DNA of 64,000 nt, taken from contig CAWHHZ010000021.1 in the NCBI GenBank assembly GCA_963829355.1, positions 423,351 through 487,350 of the forward strand, written 5' to 3'. The translations under genes and the position numbers were made by a program. Below the pieces are notes generated by a model, which did not search any database, had not been told where the DNA came from, and saw only the letters and a list, made by a program, of their open reading frames with translations. Each line of letters starts with the position of its first letter. Position 1 is the first letter of the stretch. The stretch is from CAWHHZ01 sp963829355 (lineage in GTDB: Bacteria; Acidobacteriota; Thermoanaerobaculia; Gp7-AA8; JAHWKK01). Shown piece by piece: positions 9,963 through 17,165 of the stretch.

Positions 9963-10231
9963 TAGGTTCAAAGGTTCGAGGGTTCAAAAGTTCAAAGGTT
10001 CAAGAGTTCAAGGTCGCGAGGGCTTGCAGCCCTCGGCCAGGTAATCGGGGCCTGGACGAGGTAAGTCGTCGCCTTCATCGATGACGGTGCAGTATGTGGG
10101 GGCTTGGAAGCCGCCCACGACGGCGGTGAGCGCCGGAGGCGATACACCAACGCTCGAACTCTTGAACTCTTGAACCTTGAACCTTTGAACTCTTGAACCT
10201 TTGACCCCTCAAACCATTGAACGCTCGAACC
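9963..10231. repeat. Composite inverted element C (GTTCAAAG/CTTGAAC arrays)
   Basis: A left array of octamer-like GGTTCAAA units (9963-10012) and a right array of the inverse CTTGAACC units (10153-10231) enclose a core. The core holds the hairpin GAGGGCTTGCAGCCCTCGGC (10018-10037) and a CGCCGGAGGCGA segment. A related hairpin occurs at 30887-30905. The element fills the gap between lipA and lysS, and the left array touches the lipA start. Confidence 0.8.
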
Positions 10232-10246
10232 ATCTTCTCTGATAGT
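10217..10246 (+). promoter_or_regulatory. Candidate lysS promoter at the edge of element C
   Basis: TTGAAC (10217-10222) and GATAGT (10241-10246) are 18 bases apart, 44 bases before the lysS start. The -35 hexamer is itself one unit of the repeat array. The call is weak and based on matches only. Confidence 0.3.
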
Positions 10247-10289
10247 CTCAGCCGGAAACCTACCGATTCATCTCAGGAGTCATCAAAGG

Positions 10290-11858
10290 ATGTCAGAACA
10301 GGAACAGAAAACCGGAACGACCGAGGCGGAGCTGATTCGTGTCCGGAAAGAGAAGCGTGAACGTATTGCGGCGCTCGGTCTCGACCCATACCCGACGATG
10401 GTACATACAGACGCGCGCGTGTCGGACGTCGTGGAGCGATTTGATTCGAAAACGACCGAGGAGCTGGACGAGCTCTCCGAAAAGGTCGCCATCGCCGGCC
10501 GGATCCTCGCGGTTCGCGACTTCGGGAAGGCGGGCTTCCTCTCGCTCTCGGAAGGAACCGCACGCCTTCAGATCTATTGCAGAAAAAATGAGCTCGGCGA
10601 CGGCTGGGCAATCTATGAAAATCTCGATGTCGGCGACTGGATCGGTGTCGAGGGCGTGGTGATGCGGACGAAGAAGGGGGAGCTCTCGGTCAGAGCTGAA
10701 AAGCTCCATTTCCTCGCGAAGGCAATTCGACCGATGCCGGAGAAGTGGCGCGGTCTCACCGATGTCGAGCAGCGCTATCGGCAGCGCTACGTCGATCTCA
10801 TCGTCAACGACGAGGTCAAGGAGATCTTCATCCGACGGGCCGCGATCGTTCGCTACATCCGTAACTACTTCGACTCCCGCGGCTACATCGAGGTGGAAAC
10901 GCCAATGATGCAGCCGATCGCCGGAGGCGCCGCGGCACGTCCCTTCGTGACGCACCACAACACGCTCGATCTCGACCTCTACATGCGCGTCGCGCCGGAG
11001 CTGTATCTCAAGCGGCTCATCGTCGGCGGGTTGCAGCGTGTCTATGAGATCAATCGTAATTTCCGCAACGAAGGCATCTCGACGCAGCACAATCCCGAGT
11101 TCACGATGCTCGAGTTCTACGAAGCCTACGCCGATTACCGGTATCTGATGAATCTCACCGAGGATCTGCTCTCCGGTCTCGTCGAGAGTCTGACCGGCGG
11201 GGACAGCGTCGAGTGGAAAGAGCACACGATCAGCTTCGCCCGCCCCTGGAAACGGTTTACGATGAAGGAAGCGATCGTCCATTTCGGTGCGAAGCGTGGT
11301 CTCGAGATCGAGGAGTCCTCCCTCGACGACGCGAATTACCTGCGCGACACGATCGGAAAACTAGGGGGTCATCACGAGATCAAGGCGGACGGAACCGAAG
11401 GGCCCGGCTCGGCGAGCACAGGCGAGATCGAGCAGATGAACCGCGGGAAGCTGCTCGCGGAGTTGTTTGAGAGCCTCGCCGAGGAGCATCTGATTCAGCC
11501 GACGTTCATCACCGACTTTCCGACGGAGGTATCGCCCCTCTCCAAGCAGAGTCCGGGGCGTCCCGATTTCGTCGAGCGATTCGAGCTCTACATCGGAGGG
11601 ATGGAAGTCGCCAATGCATTCTCCGAGCTGAACGACCCCGAGGAGCAGGAGCGCCGGTTCCGCCAGCAGCTCGCGGAGCGCGAAAAGGGGGACGACGAAG
11701 CACATCAGATGGACGAAGACTACGTGCGCGCGCTGGAGTTCGGCATGCCGCCCACCGGCGGAGAGGGCATCGGGATCGACCGGCTCACGATGATGCTGAC
11801 CGGCTCACCATCGATCCGCGACGTCATCCTGTTTCCGCTGATGCGGCCACGCTCTTGA
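10290..11858 (+). CDS. lysS: Lysyl-tRNA synthetase, class II
   Basis: 522 residues. An N-terminal OB-fold anticodon-binding domain (about residues 55-170) precedes the class II catalytic core. Motif 2 is seen in FRNEGISTQHNPEFTMLEFYEAY and motif 3 in GIGIDRLTMMLTGS, with the family's MRVAPELYLKRL segment. It charges tRNA-Lys in the cytosol. ATG 10290 has AGGAG 10 bases upstream. The LolC/E-like permease gene starts 17 bases after its stop, so the two probably form one transcript. The frame is intact. Confidence 0.97.
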   Translation: MSEQEQKTGTTEAELIRVRKEKRERIAALGLDPYPTMVHTDARVSDVVERFDSKTTEELDELSEKVAIAGRILAVRDFGKAGFLSLSEGTARLQIYCRKNELGDGWAIYENLDVGDWIGVEGVVMRTKKGELSVRAEKLHFLAKAIRPMPEKWRGLTDVEQRYRQRYVDLIVNDEVKEIFIRRAAIVRYIRNYFDSRGYIEVETPMMQPIAGGAAARPFVTHHNTLDLDLYMRVAPELYLKRLIVGGLQRVYEINRNFRNEGISTQHNPEFTMLEFYEAYADYRYLMNLTEDLLSGLVESLTGGDSVEWKEHTISFARPWKRFTMKEAIVHFGAKRGLEIEESSLDDANYLRDTIGKLGGHHEIKADGTEGPGSASTGEIEQMNRGKLLAELFESLAEEHLIQPTFITDFPTEVSPLSKQSPGRPDFVERFELYIGGMEVANAFSELNDPEEQERRFRQQLAEREKGDDEAHQMDEDYVRALEFGMPPTGGEGIGIDRLTMMLTGSPSIRDVILFPLMRPRS

Positions 11859-11875
11859 CCAGGGAGGAATGAACG

Positions 11876-13081
11876 GTGTACGAGGTCCAGATCGCGATGC
11901 GGTACCTGTGGATGTCGCGCCGCAAGGCCCACACCGCATTCCTGTCGATCATCAGTGTCCTCGGCCTTGCGGTCGGGGTTGCGACGCTCCTCATCTCTCT
12001 TTCTCTTCTCTCCGGGCTTCAGGGAGAGATCAAGGGCCGGCTGATGAACGAGGGACCGCATCTCGTGATCGAGCCGCGCGGTGCGATCGGCATCGAGCAA
12101 TCGGCGGAAGTGATCGCGGCGCTCGAGGAGGCTGGAGTCGATACCGCGTATCCCGTCATCGCTGGAACCGTTTGGGTTTCCGACCCTCAAGGCGCCAGGG
12201 GACAGCCAGCGCGGGTCCGCTCCTATATCGACGACAATGACCTTCCTTCGGACATCGCCTTTGGACGCGAGTGGGTAGCCGACGACATCGCGCCCGGCGA
12301 AGGAGTTGCGATCACGCGCGATCTGATCAGCTCGCTCGGACTCTTTCTGCGGAGCGAGTTGATCGTCGTCACTCCGCGGACCCGGCTGACGCCATTCGGC
12401 GCAGCGCCTGTCTGGAAGAAGTACCGTATCGCGCGCATCCTGCCCCCCGATTTCGACACGACCGGCCCCAAGATCAGGCTTCCGTTCGACGAGCTTTCTT
12501 CACTGCTCGGCACCGGCGGCGCTCCGACCTCGATCGAGGTCTACGACTCCCCATCCTCGGCAATCCGCTACAGGGATCTCCTGAAGGGCCGTTTCCCCAA
12601 TCTTCTGTTCAACACGTGGCAGGAAATCAACCGGCCCCTGTTTCTCGCGCTGCGACTCGAAAAGATCGTGATGTTCGCGACCATCTCGCTCGTGATCGTC
12701 GTTGCCGCCCTGAACCTGATCTCCACCCTTGCAATGGTCATCATCGAGAAGCGTCCGCAGATCGGCGTGATCAGAACCCTCGGCGGCACAGAGCGCTCGA
12801 TCCGTAACACGTTTTTGCTCTACGGACTCATGATCGGAATCTCCGGCACGATCCTCGGCAATATCCTGGGGCTCGGCTTCGCGTGGACAGCCGAGGAAAC
12901 GGAGCTCATCAGGCTGCCGGCGGAGGTGTTCTATCTCAGCAAACTCCCCTTCCAGATAGATCTGAGCGACGTTCTCGGCGTCAACGCCGTCGCGATCCTC
13001 CTGTCGATCGCCACCACCTGGTGGCCCGCCAGAGCCGCCGCCCGCCTCGATCCGGTCGTCGCCATCCGCGAGGAGGGGTAG
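11876..13081 (+). CDS. LolC/LolE-like ABC permease (lipoprotein release family)
   Basis: 401 residues, with the MacB/LolCE layout. One N-terminal membrane helix (about residues 20-45) is followed by a large periplasmic domain (about 50-265) and three C-terminal helices in an FtsX-type domain (about 270-395), including the IEKRPQIGVIRTLGG cytoplasmic loop. By family it extracts lipoproteins from the inner membrane with an ATPase partner; no LolD gene is nearby. The start is GTG 11876 with AGGGAGGA 7-8 bases upstream. It follows lysS by 17 bases. Element B begins six bases after its stop. Confidence 0.88.
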   Translation: MYEVQIAMRYLWMSRRKAHTAFLSIISVLGLAVGVATLLISLSLLSGLQGEIKGRLMNEGPHLVIEPRGAIGIEQSAEVIAALEEAGVDTAYPVIAGTVWVSDPQGARGQPARVRSYIDDNDLPSDIAFGREWVADDIAPGEGVAITRDLISSLGLFLRSELIVVTPRTRLTPFGAAPVWKKYRIARILPPDFDTTGPKIRLPFDELSSLLGTGGAPTSIEVYDSPSSAIRYRDLLKGRFPNLLFNTWQEINRPLFLALRLEKIVMFATISLVIVVAALNLISTLAMVIIEKRPQIGVIRTLGGTERSIRNTFLLYGLMIGISGTILGNILGLGFAWTAEETELIRLPAEVFYLSKLPFQIDLSDVLGVNAVAILLSIATTWWPARAAARLDPVVAIREEG

Positions 13082-13086
13082 TTGGG

Positions 13087-13420
13087 AACGATGAACGATG
13101 AACGATGAACGATGAACGATGAACGATGAAAGATGAACGATGAACGATGAACGATGAACGATGAACGGAATGCTGAATGCTGAGTGCTGAATGGCGGAAT
13201 GCGGAATGCTGAAATAGCCCTGGCTGATTACTGGCCCTGTCATTCCGAAGGAGCGGCTTCATCGCGACTGAGGAATCTCGGGCGTCTCCGTATGAGATTC
13301 CTCCTCGCTTCGCTCGTTCGGAATGACAGGAGTTACAATCCCGCACGGGCCTTTCAACATTCAGTCGTTCATCTTTCATCTTTCATCTTTCATCGTTCAT
13401 CGTTCATCGTTCATCGTTCC
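13087..13420. repeat. Composite inverted element B (GATGAAC arrays around a palindrome)
   Basis: It is built like element A: a left array of GATGAAC units grading into GCTGAATG units (13087-13212) and a right inverse array (13366-13420). Nested inverted arms lie between, with CTGTCATTCCGAA near 13236 against TTCGGAATGACAG near 13328, and GAGGAATCTC/GAGATTCCTC at 13270-13279/13294-13303. The right array ends four bases before the tsaB ATG, leaving no ribosome site. Confidence 0.85.
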
Positions 13421-13424
13421 AACC

Positions 13425-14009
13425 ATGCTCCTATCCTTCGACACCTCTCTCCCCGTCCTGTCCGTCGCGATTGTCGATGAGGGCGTGCCGCTCGGCTCGA
13501 TCATTGTCGAGAGTGCCGGGTCACGCAACGAGAAGCTCCTGCCTGCGGTCGACTGGCTGCTGGGGGAGGTGGGGCGGACGATCGATGATGTGAGCCGGAT
13601 CGTCGTGACACGCGGTCCCGGTTCGTTCACTGGTGTACGGATCGGACTGGCGACGGCGCAGGGACTCTCTTTCTCCAGGGGGATTCCGATGGTGGCCATC
13701 TCGACTCATGAGGCCGTGATGCCCGATTCCGGCGACGGTGTGGTCGTGGGCGACGCCGGCCGCGGAGAGGTCTATCGGACGCAGTTCGAGGGAGGGGTTC
13801 CTGTCGATGCTCCCGATCTGGTCGCGCTCGAGGCGGTTCCGGCTGACGCGATCGACGTCGTCTCGATCTGCAGATTGCAGAATATTGCCCTCATGGCCGC
13901 CATGCGCGTCCTCGGGATGAGCGAGGCTCGTCCCGAATGGTCGGACTCGACTCCGATCTACATTCGCCGCAGCGCGGCAGAAGAGAAGCTGGACCAGGCG
14001 GAGAAATGA
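13425..14009 (+). CDS. tsaB: tRNA threonylcarbamoyladenosine biosynthesis protein TsaB
   Basis: 194 residues. It has an ASKHA-fold N-terminal half with LSFDTSLPVLSVAIVD and the characteristic GPGSFTGVRIGLATAQGL motif. TsaB is the partner of TsaD and TsaE in forming t6A37 on ANN-decoding tRNAs. ATG 13425 begins the family's N-terminus. The open frame extends upstream only through the heptamer array, which I exclude. No Shine-Dalgarno is visible. Its stop overlaps the rimI start (ATGA), a common tsaB-rimI pairing. Confidence 0.93.
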   Translation: MLLSFDTSLPVLSVAIVDEGVPLGSIIVESAGSRNEKLLPAVDWLLGEVGRTIDDVSRIVVTRGPGSFTGVRIGLATAQGLSFSRGIPMVAISTHEAVMPDSGDGVVVGDAGRGEVYRTQFEGGVPVDAPDLVALEAVPADAIDVVSICRLQNIALMAAMRVLGMSEARPEWSDSTPIYIRRSAAEEKLDQAEK

Positions 14010-14470
14010 TCCGCGAAGCTCGACTTGGCGATCTCGACGCGCTCGAGACGCTCGAGCGGGGGTGTTTTCCAGAGCCGTGGAACAGGCGGATGATCGAGAG
14101 CGAGCTCGTGGCGCCGGGTCGCGTGAATCTCGTCTCCGTCGGCGAGGAGCAGGTAATCGGATATCTGCTGTCGATGCAGATCTTCGAGGACCTGCACGTG
14201 AACAAGGTCGGGACACTACCGCAGTTGCGGCGGCGCGGCGTGGCGAGAGAGCTCATGGATGCGGTGGCCGCCATCGCGGAGGAGCGTGGCTGCACGCTGA
14301 TCTCCCTCGAGGTTCGTGATACGAACTTCAGCGCGCGAGCGTTTTACGAATCGCTCGGCTTCGAAGTGGAGTACGTCCGGCGGCGCTACTATCCGAGCGG
14401 CGAAGATGCTCTCGTCATGAGCCGGCCGATCGTCAGCCGACCCGGAACGTCCGCCCCTCCGGAAGCTTGA
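14006..14470 (+). CDS. rimI: RimI-type GNAT N-acetyltransferase
   Basis: 154 residues with a GNAT fold. The acetyl-CoA loop is QLRRRGVARELMDAV and the C-terminal motif is NFSARAFYESLGF. In other bacteria RimI acetylates the N-terminus of ribosomal protein S18. It is translationally coupled to tsaB by an ATGA overlap. Its 3' end overlaps the convergent dCMP deaminase gene by 38 bases. Confidence 0.88.
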   Translation: MIREARLGDLDALETLERGCFPEPWNRRMIESELVAPGRVNLVSVGEEQVIGYLLSMQIFEDLHVNKVGTLPQLRRRGVARELMDAVAAIAEERGCTLISLEVRDTNFSARAFYESLGFEVEYVRRRYYPSGEDALVMSRPIVSRPGTSAPPEA

Positions 14471-14879
14471 GGTCGACCAGCTCGATCCCGAGGCTCTCGG
14501 CCATCCTCTTCGACCGCTCTTCCCGATAGAACTCGCCGTAGTAGATGCGGTTGATCCCGGCATTGGCGATCAGTTTGAAGCAACCCCAGCAGGGGGAGGC
14601 GGTCGTGTAGAGCTCCGAACCCGCGATGCTCACCCCGTTCCTGGCCGCCTGAATGATCGCATTCGCCTCGGCATGCACCGTGGCGACGCAGTGATCGTTT
14701 TCCATCATGCAACCGTCGTCTTCGCAGTGAGGAAGGCCGCGGATCGAGCCGTTGTACCCGGTCGATAGAATCGTGCGGTCACGAACGATGACCGCGCCCA
14801 CGTGTTTCCGCGGGCAGGTCGCCCGTGTGGCCGCCTGGTGCGCGATTCCCATGAAGTACTCGTTCCAATCCGCTCGCAT
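14433..14879 (-). CDS. dCMP deaminase / ComEB-like zinc deaminase
   Basis: 148 residues of the cytidine/deoxycytidylate deaminase superfamily. The zinc-binding and proton-shuttle motif is HAEANAII and the second zinc motif is PCWGC. A further Cys/His-rich insert (HCEDDGCMMENDHC) resembles the additional zinc site of dCMP deaminases. It probably converts dCMP to dUMP for dTTP supply. ATG 14879 has AGGAG 10 bases upstream. It is divergent from the response regulator at 15032 and convergent with rimI. Confidence 0.9.
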   Translation of the reverse strand: MRADWNEYFMGIAHQAATRATCPRKHVGAVIVRDRTILSTGYNGSIRGLPHCEDDGCMMENDHCVATVHAEANAIIQAARNGVSIAGSELYTTASPCWGCFKLIANAGINRIYYGEFYREERSKRMAESLGIELVDLKLPEGRTFRVG

Positions 14880-14933
14880 CGTGATCCGGCTCCTGTGGCT
14901 CTCCCGGCGGGAGAAGTCTCGATTGTGGACGAT

Positions 14934-14943
14934 TTTACGTAAA
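14934..14943. promoter_or_regulatory. Small perfect palindrome TTTACGTAAA
   Basis: A 10-bp perfect palindrome in the divergent gap between the dCMP deaminase and response regulator genes, five bases before the CRP-like site. The role is unknown. Confidence 0.25.
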
Positions 14944-14947
14944 TGTT

Positions 14948-14969
14948 GGTTGTGATCCGGGTCACAACC
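14948..14969. promoter_or_regulatory. CRP/FNR-family operator-like palindrome
   Basis: The site reads GGTTGTGA-TCCGGG-TCACAACC: 8-bp perfect arms and a 6-base spacer. Its centre (14951-14966) matches the classical TGTGA-N6-TCACA consensus exactly. It lies 66-87 bases before the response regulator start. A TTGTGA/CATTAT pair (14950-14955, 14974-14979, 18 apart) would place the site over the -35 region. The regulator is not in the window. Confidence 0.6.
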
Positions 14970-15031
14970 GTTTCATTATACGGATCTTATTGTGATGTCT
15001 GTGCATGGAATGTGCAACCGGGGCGAGTCGC

Positions 15032-15409
15032 ATGACAGCGCGTCCCAGAGTTCTGATTGTCGAGGATGATCACGACCTCCGGCGCCTCTATGCCGTCGGG
15101 CTGACCCAGAAGGGATTCGAAGTTCTGCTCGCCGGAAACGGTGCCGACGCACTCGACCGTGCCGAAACGGATCGACCCGATCTCGTCCTGCTCGACATCT
15201 CGATGCCGATCATGGACGGGTGGGAGTTGATCGAGAGGTTGAACCCTTCCGGGTGCGAGGATCCGATTCCGGTCTTCGTGGTTTCCGGGGGGGAGAGACC
15301 TGGCGACGACAGGGGACAGGCATGCATCATCGACTGGATCGAGAAGCCGGTGTCAATCGAGGCGCTGGCCGGCCGGCTCAGAGACTATCTGGGTGCGGAC
15401 ACGAGGTAG
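15032..15409 (+). CDS. Stand-alone receiver-domain response regulator
   Basis: 125 residues, a receiver domain only. VLIVEDDHD carries the acidic pair, VLLDISMPIMDGW the phospho-Asp, VVSGG the conserved Ser/Thr position and IEKPVS the Lys. There is no output domain, so it acts by protein contact or as a phosphorelay intermediate. No kinase adjoins it. The start is uncertain between 15032 and an upstream ATG at 15005; homology begins at 15047. The CRP-like palindrome upstream suggests global control. Its stop codon overlaps the left arm of the 165-bp palindrome. Confidence 0.88.
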   Translation: MTARPRVLIVEDDHDLRRLYAVGLTQKGFEVLLAGNGADALDRAETDRPDLVLLDISMPIMDGWELIERLNPSGCEDPIPVFVVSGGERPGDDRGQACIIDWIEKPVSIEALAGRLRDYLGADTR

Positions 15410-15572
15410 GAGCCTGCGCCGCAGAAAAAGTGCCCTGCTGCGAAAGCGGATCAGCGGCCCAGATCCGACCGAATTCTCGTCACGTAGAACCACTATGCTC
15501 CTCGAATTCGGCCGAATCTGGACTCGCTGCTCCACGTTCTCGCGGCCGGGCATTTCTACGGCGCAGGCTCCT
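15408..15572. repeat. 165-bp imperfect palindrome (MITE-like)
   Basis: The outer arms AGGAGCCTGCGCCG (15408-15421) and CGGCGCAGGCTCCT (15559-15572) are perfect. The inner arms 15459-15476 and 15504-15521 pair with two mismatches. No open frame of note lies inside, and no target duplication was recognised. Confidence 0.7.
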
Positions 15573-15624
15573 GGTCGATGAGCTGATTGCCGCAGCGGCG
15601 AGGGCGAATCTCTACTTAACGTTG

Positions 15625-15630
15625 TACAAT
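15625..15630 (+). promoter_or_regulatory. Candidate -10 element of the FHA gene
   Basis: TACAAT ends 8 bases before the ATG at 15639 and there is no Shine-Dalgarno. This is the geometry expected of a leaderless transcript. No clear -35 was found. Confidence 0.35.
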
Positions 15631-15638
15631 TAACTGAT

Positions 15639-16895
15639 ATGGCTAAACTTACCTTTCATCTCCCGAATGGTGAGCAACTGGCATTTCGCCTGTTCACCGA
15701 TCGGCGCCTGAGAATCGGGCGGGAGCGCGGGAACGACATCGTACTCAGGGATGCACGGATCTCGCGAACGCACGCGGAAGTGTCGTTCGAGCGTGGGTTT
15801 TTCGTCATTCGTGATCTGGGGAGCTCGAACGGGACATTCGTCAACGGGAGGGAAGTCAAGGTCGCGCCCCTCACCGAGGGAGCGGAAGTACGAGTCGGGA
15901 GTTCGGTTGGACGTTTCAGCGAGGAGTTGAGTGATTCTCCTCCTGCCGGGCCGGGACGCTCCCAGGACGATTATGCGGCGGAACCACCACGGGACGCGCC
16001 GCCATTCGAGCCGGAGCCATACCCCGAACCGTACGACGATCAGCCGGGTCACACGAAGAAGCACCCGCAGGTTCAGGATCCGAAGTGGGACTATCACCGC
16101 GATGGGGACCTGATGTCGGAGCGGCCCACAGACGAATTGCCCGATTCCGAGCCGTCGATCAACTCTTCGGACCGAGCTCTGGTTCAGGACATGGAAGAGC
16201 GGCCAATCAGCTGGACGGTCGAGCACTCTGATGCCGGCCGCTCCCACCTCACGGGCGCGAATGATGAGCGTGTCTTCTTTACTGCTCCCTGGAACGCACT
16301 CGGTCTGCTCTCTGCCCTCACCGCGATTGCAATGCTCATCGCAGGCTTCGGCGCGTCGATTGCGTTCATCGGACGGGGAGGTTTCGGAGCCGCGACGGTC
16401 GTCGTCGTTCTTACGCTGGTCTTTGCTTTCGCTGTGATGCAGCTCGTACCGCGACAGGACATCGACCTCTACGAGGACGAATCGATGAGCCGGCTCTGGA
16501 TCGCGCTGCGGCAGGAGACCCGGAGCTCCTTTCCCGTTCTCTGTTACAGCGCCAGAGAAGCGGATGGCAGTCCCTTCGCCCATTTCAGAAAATCGTTCCT
16601 GACGAACCTGGGCCGGAGGAAATGGCAGGTTCGTGATCTTCATGACGCCCATGATCTCGCGGAGGTGAGGGAAGAATCATCCTTCCGGACATGGGCGCGA
16701 AAGATCGTAGGAGCCGTATCGCCGGCCCTCGTCACCGACTTCGCGATTCGCTCCGGTGAAGAGCTGATCGGAAGAGTTACCCGTCACGCCGGATCGATCT
16801 ATCGCAGCATCACCGAGGTCCGTCCCGGCACCGCTCTCGACTACCGCTCCGTCGCCGCCCTCGCCGTCCTGATGGAAGTCGCCGAGCGGAAGTGA
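15639..16895 (+). CDS. FHA-domain membrane protein with scramblase-like C-terminal domain
   Basis: 418 residues. An N-terminal FHA phosphothreonine-binding domain (about 1-95) shows RIGRERGNDI, ISRTHAEV and DLGSSNGTFVNG. An acidic Pro-rich linker follows (about 100-205). Two membrane helices (about 225-275) come next, then a beta-rich C-terminal domain of about 130 residues ending in a hydrophobic ALAVLMEVAE helix. The last part resembles LURP-one/scramblase-type domains, by pattern only. The FHA side suggests recruitment by phosphorylated partners, perhaps substrates of the window's Ser/Thr kinases (inference). The frame is intact. Confidence 0.75.
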   Translation: MAKLTFHLPNGEQLAFRLFTDRRLRIGRERGNDIVLRDARISRTHAEVSFERGFFVIRDLGSSNGTFVNGREVKVAPLTEGAEVRVGSSVGRFSEELSDSPPAGPGRSQDDYAAEPPRDAPPFEPEPYPEPYDDQPGHTKKHPQVQDPKWDYHRDGDLMSERPTDELPDSEPSINSSDRALVQDMEERPISWTVEHSDAGRSHLTGANDERVFFTAPWNALGLLSALTAIAMLIAGFGASIAFIGRGGFGAATVVVVLTLVFAFAVMQLVPRQDIDLYEDESMSRLWIALRQETRSSFPVLCYSAREADGSPFAHFRKSFLTNLGRRKWQVRDLHDAHDLAEVREESSFRTWARKIVGAVSPALVTDFAIRSGEELIGRVTRHAGSIYRSITEVRPGTALDYRSVAALAVLMEVAERK

Positions 16896-16902
16896 GGCGG
16901 GT

Positions 16903-17158
16903 TTAGAGGTCTTCAGAGGTTCAGAAGTTTCAGAGGTTCAGGGGTTCAGGAGTTCAGGGGTCGAGGGGCTGATGCCAGTTTCCCCACTGGACAGAATCGA
17001 GGCCAGAGGAGAGATCCCTCCACGCCGCTCGCGGCGCTCGCTCCGGTCGGGATGACCACGATTGACGTTGCCTGAACTGCCCTGTCTCTACCAGCTTCTG
17101 AACATCTGAACTCCTGAACCTCCTGAACCTCTGAACTCTTGAACCCTTGAACCCTGCC
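16903..17158. repeat. Composite inverted element D (GTTCAGAG/CTGAACCT arrays)
   Basis: A left array of GGTTCAGA-type units (16911-16958) and a right inverse array of CTGAACCT-type units (17094-17154) enclose a core. The core contains CGCCGCTCGCGGCGCTCGCTCCGG followed by TCGGGATGACC. It occupies the convergent gap between the FHA gene and the SpoIID gene. Confidence 0.8.
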
Positions 17159-17165
17159 CTCCCCC

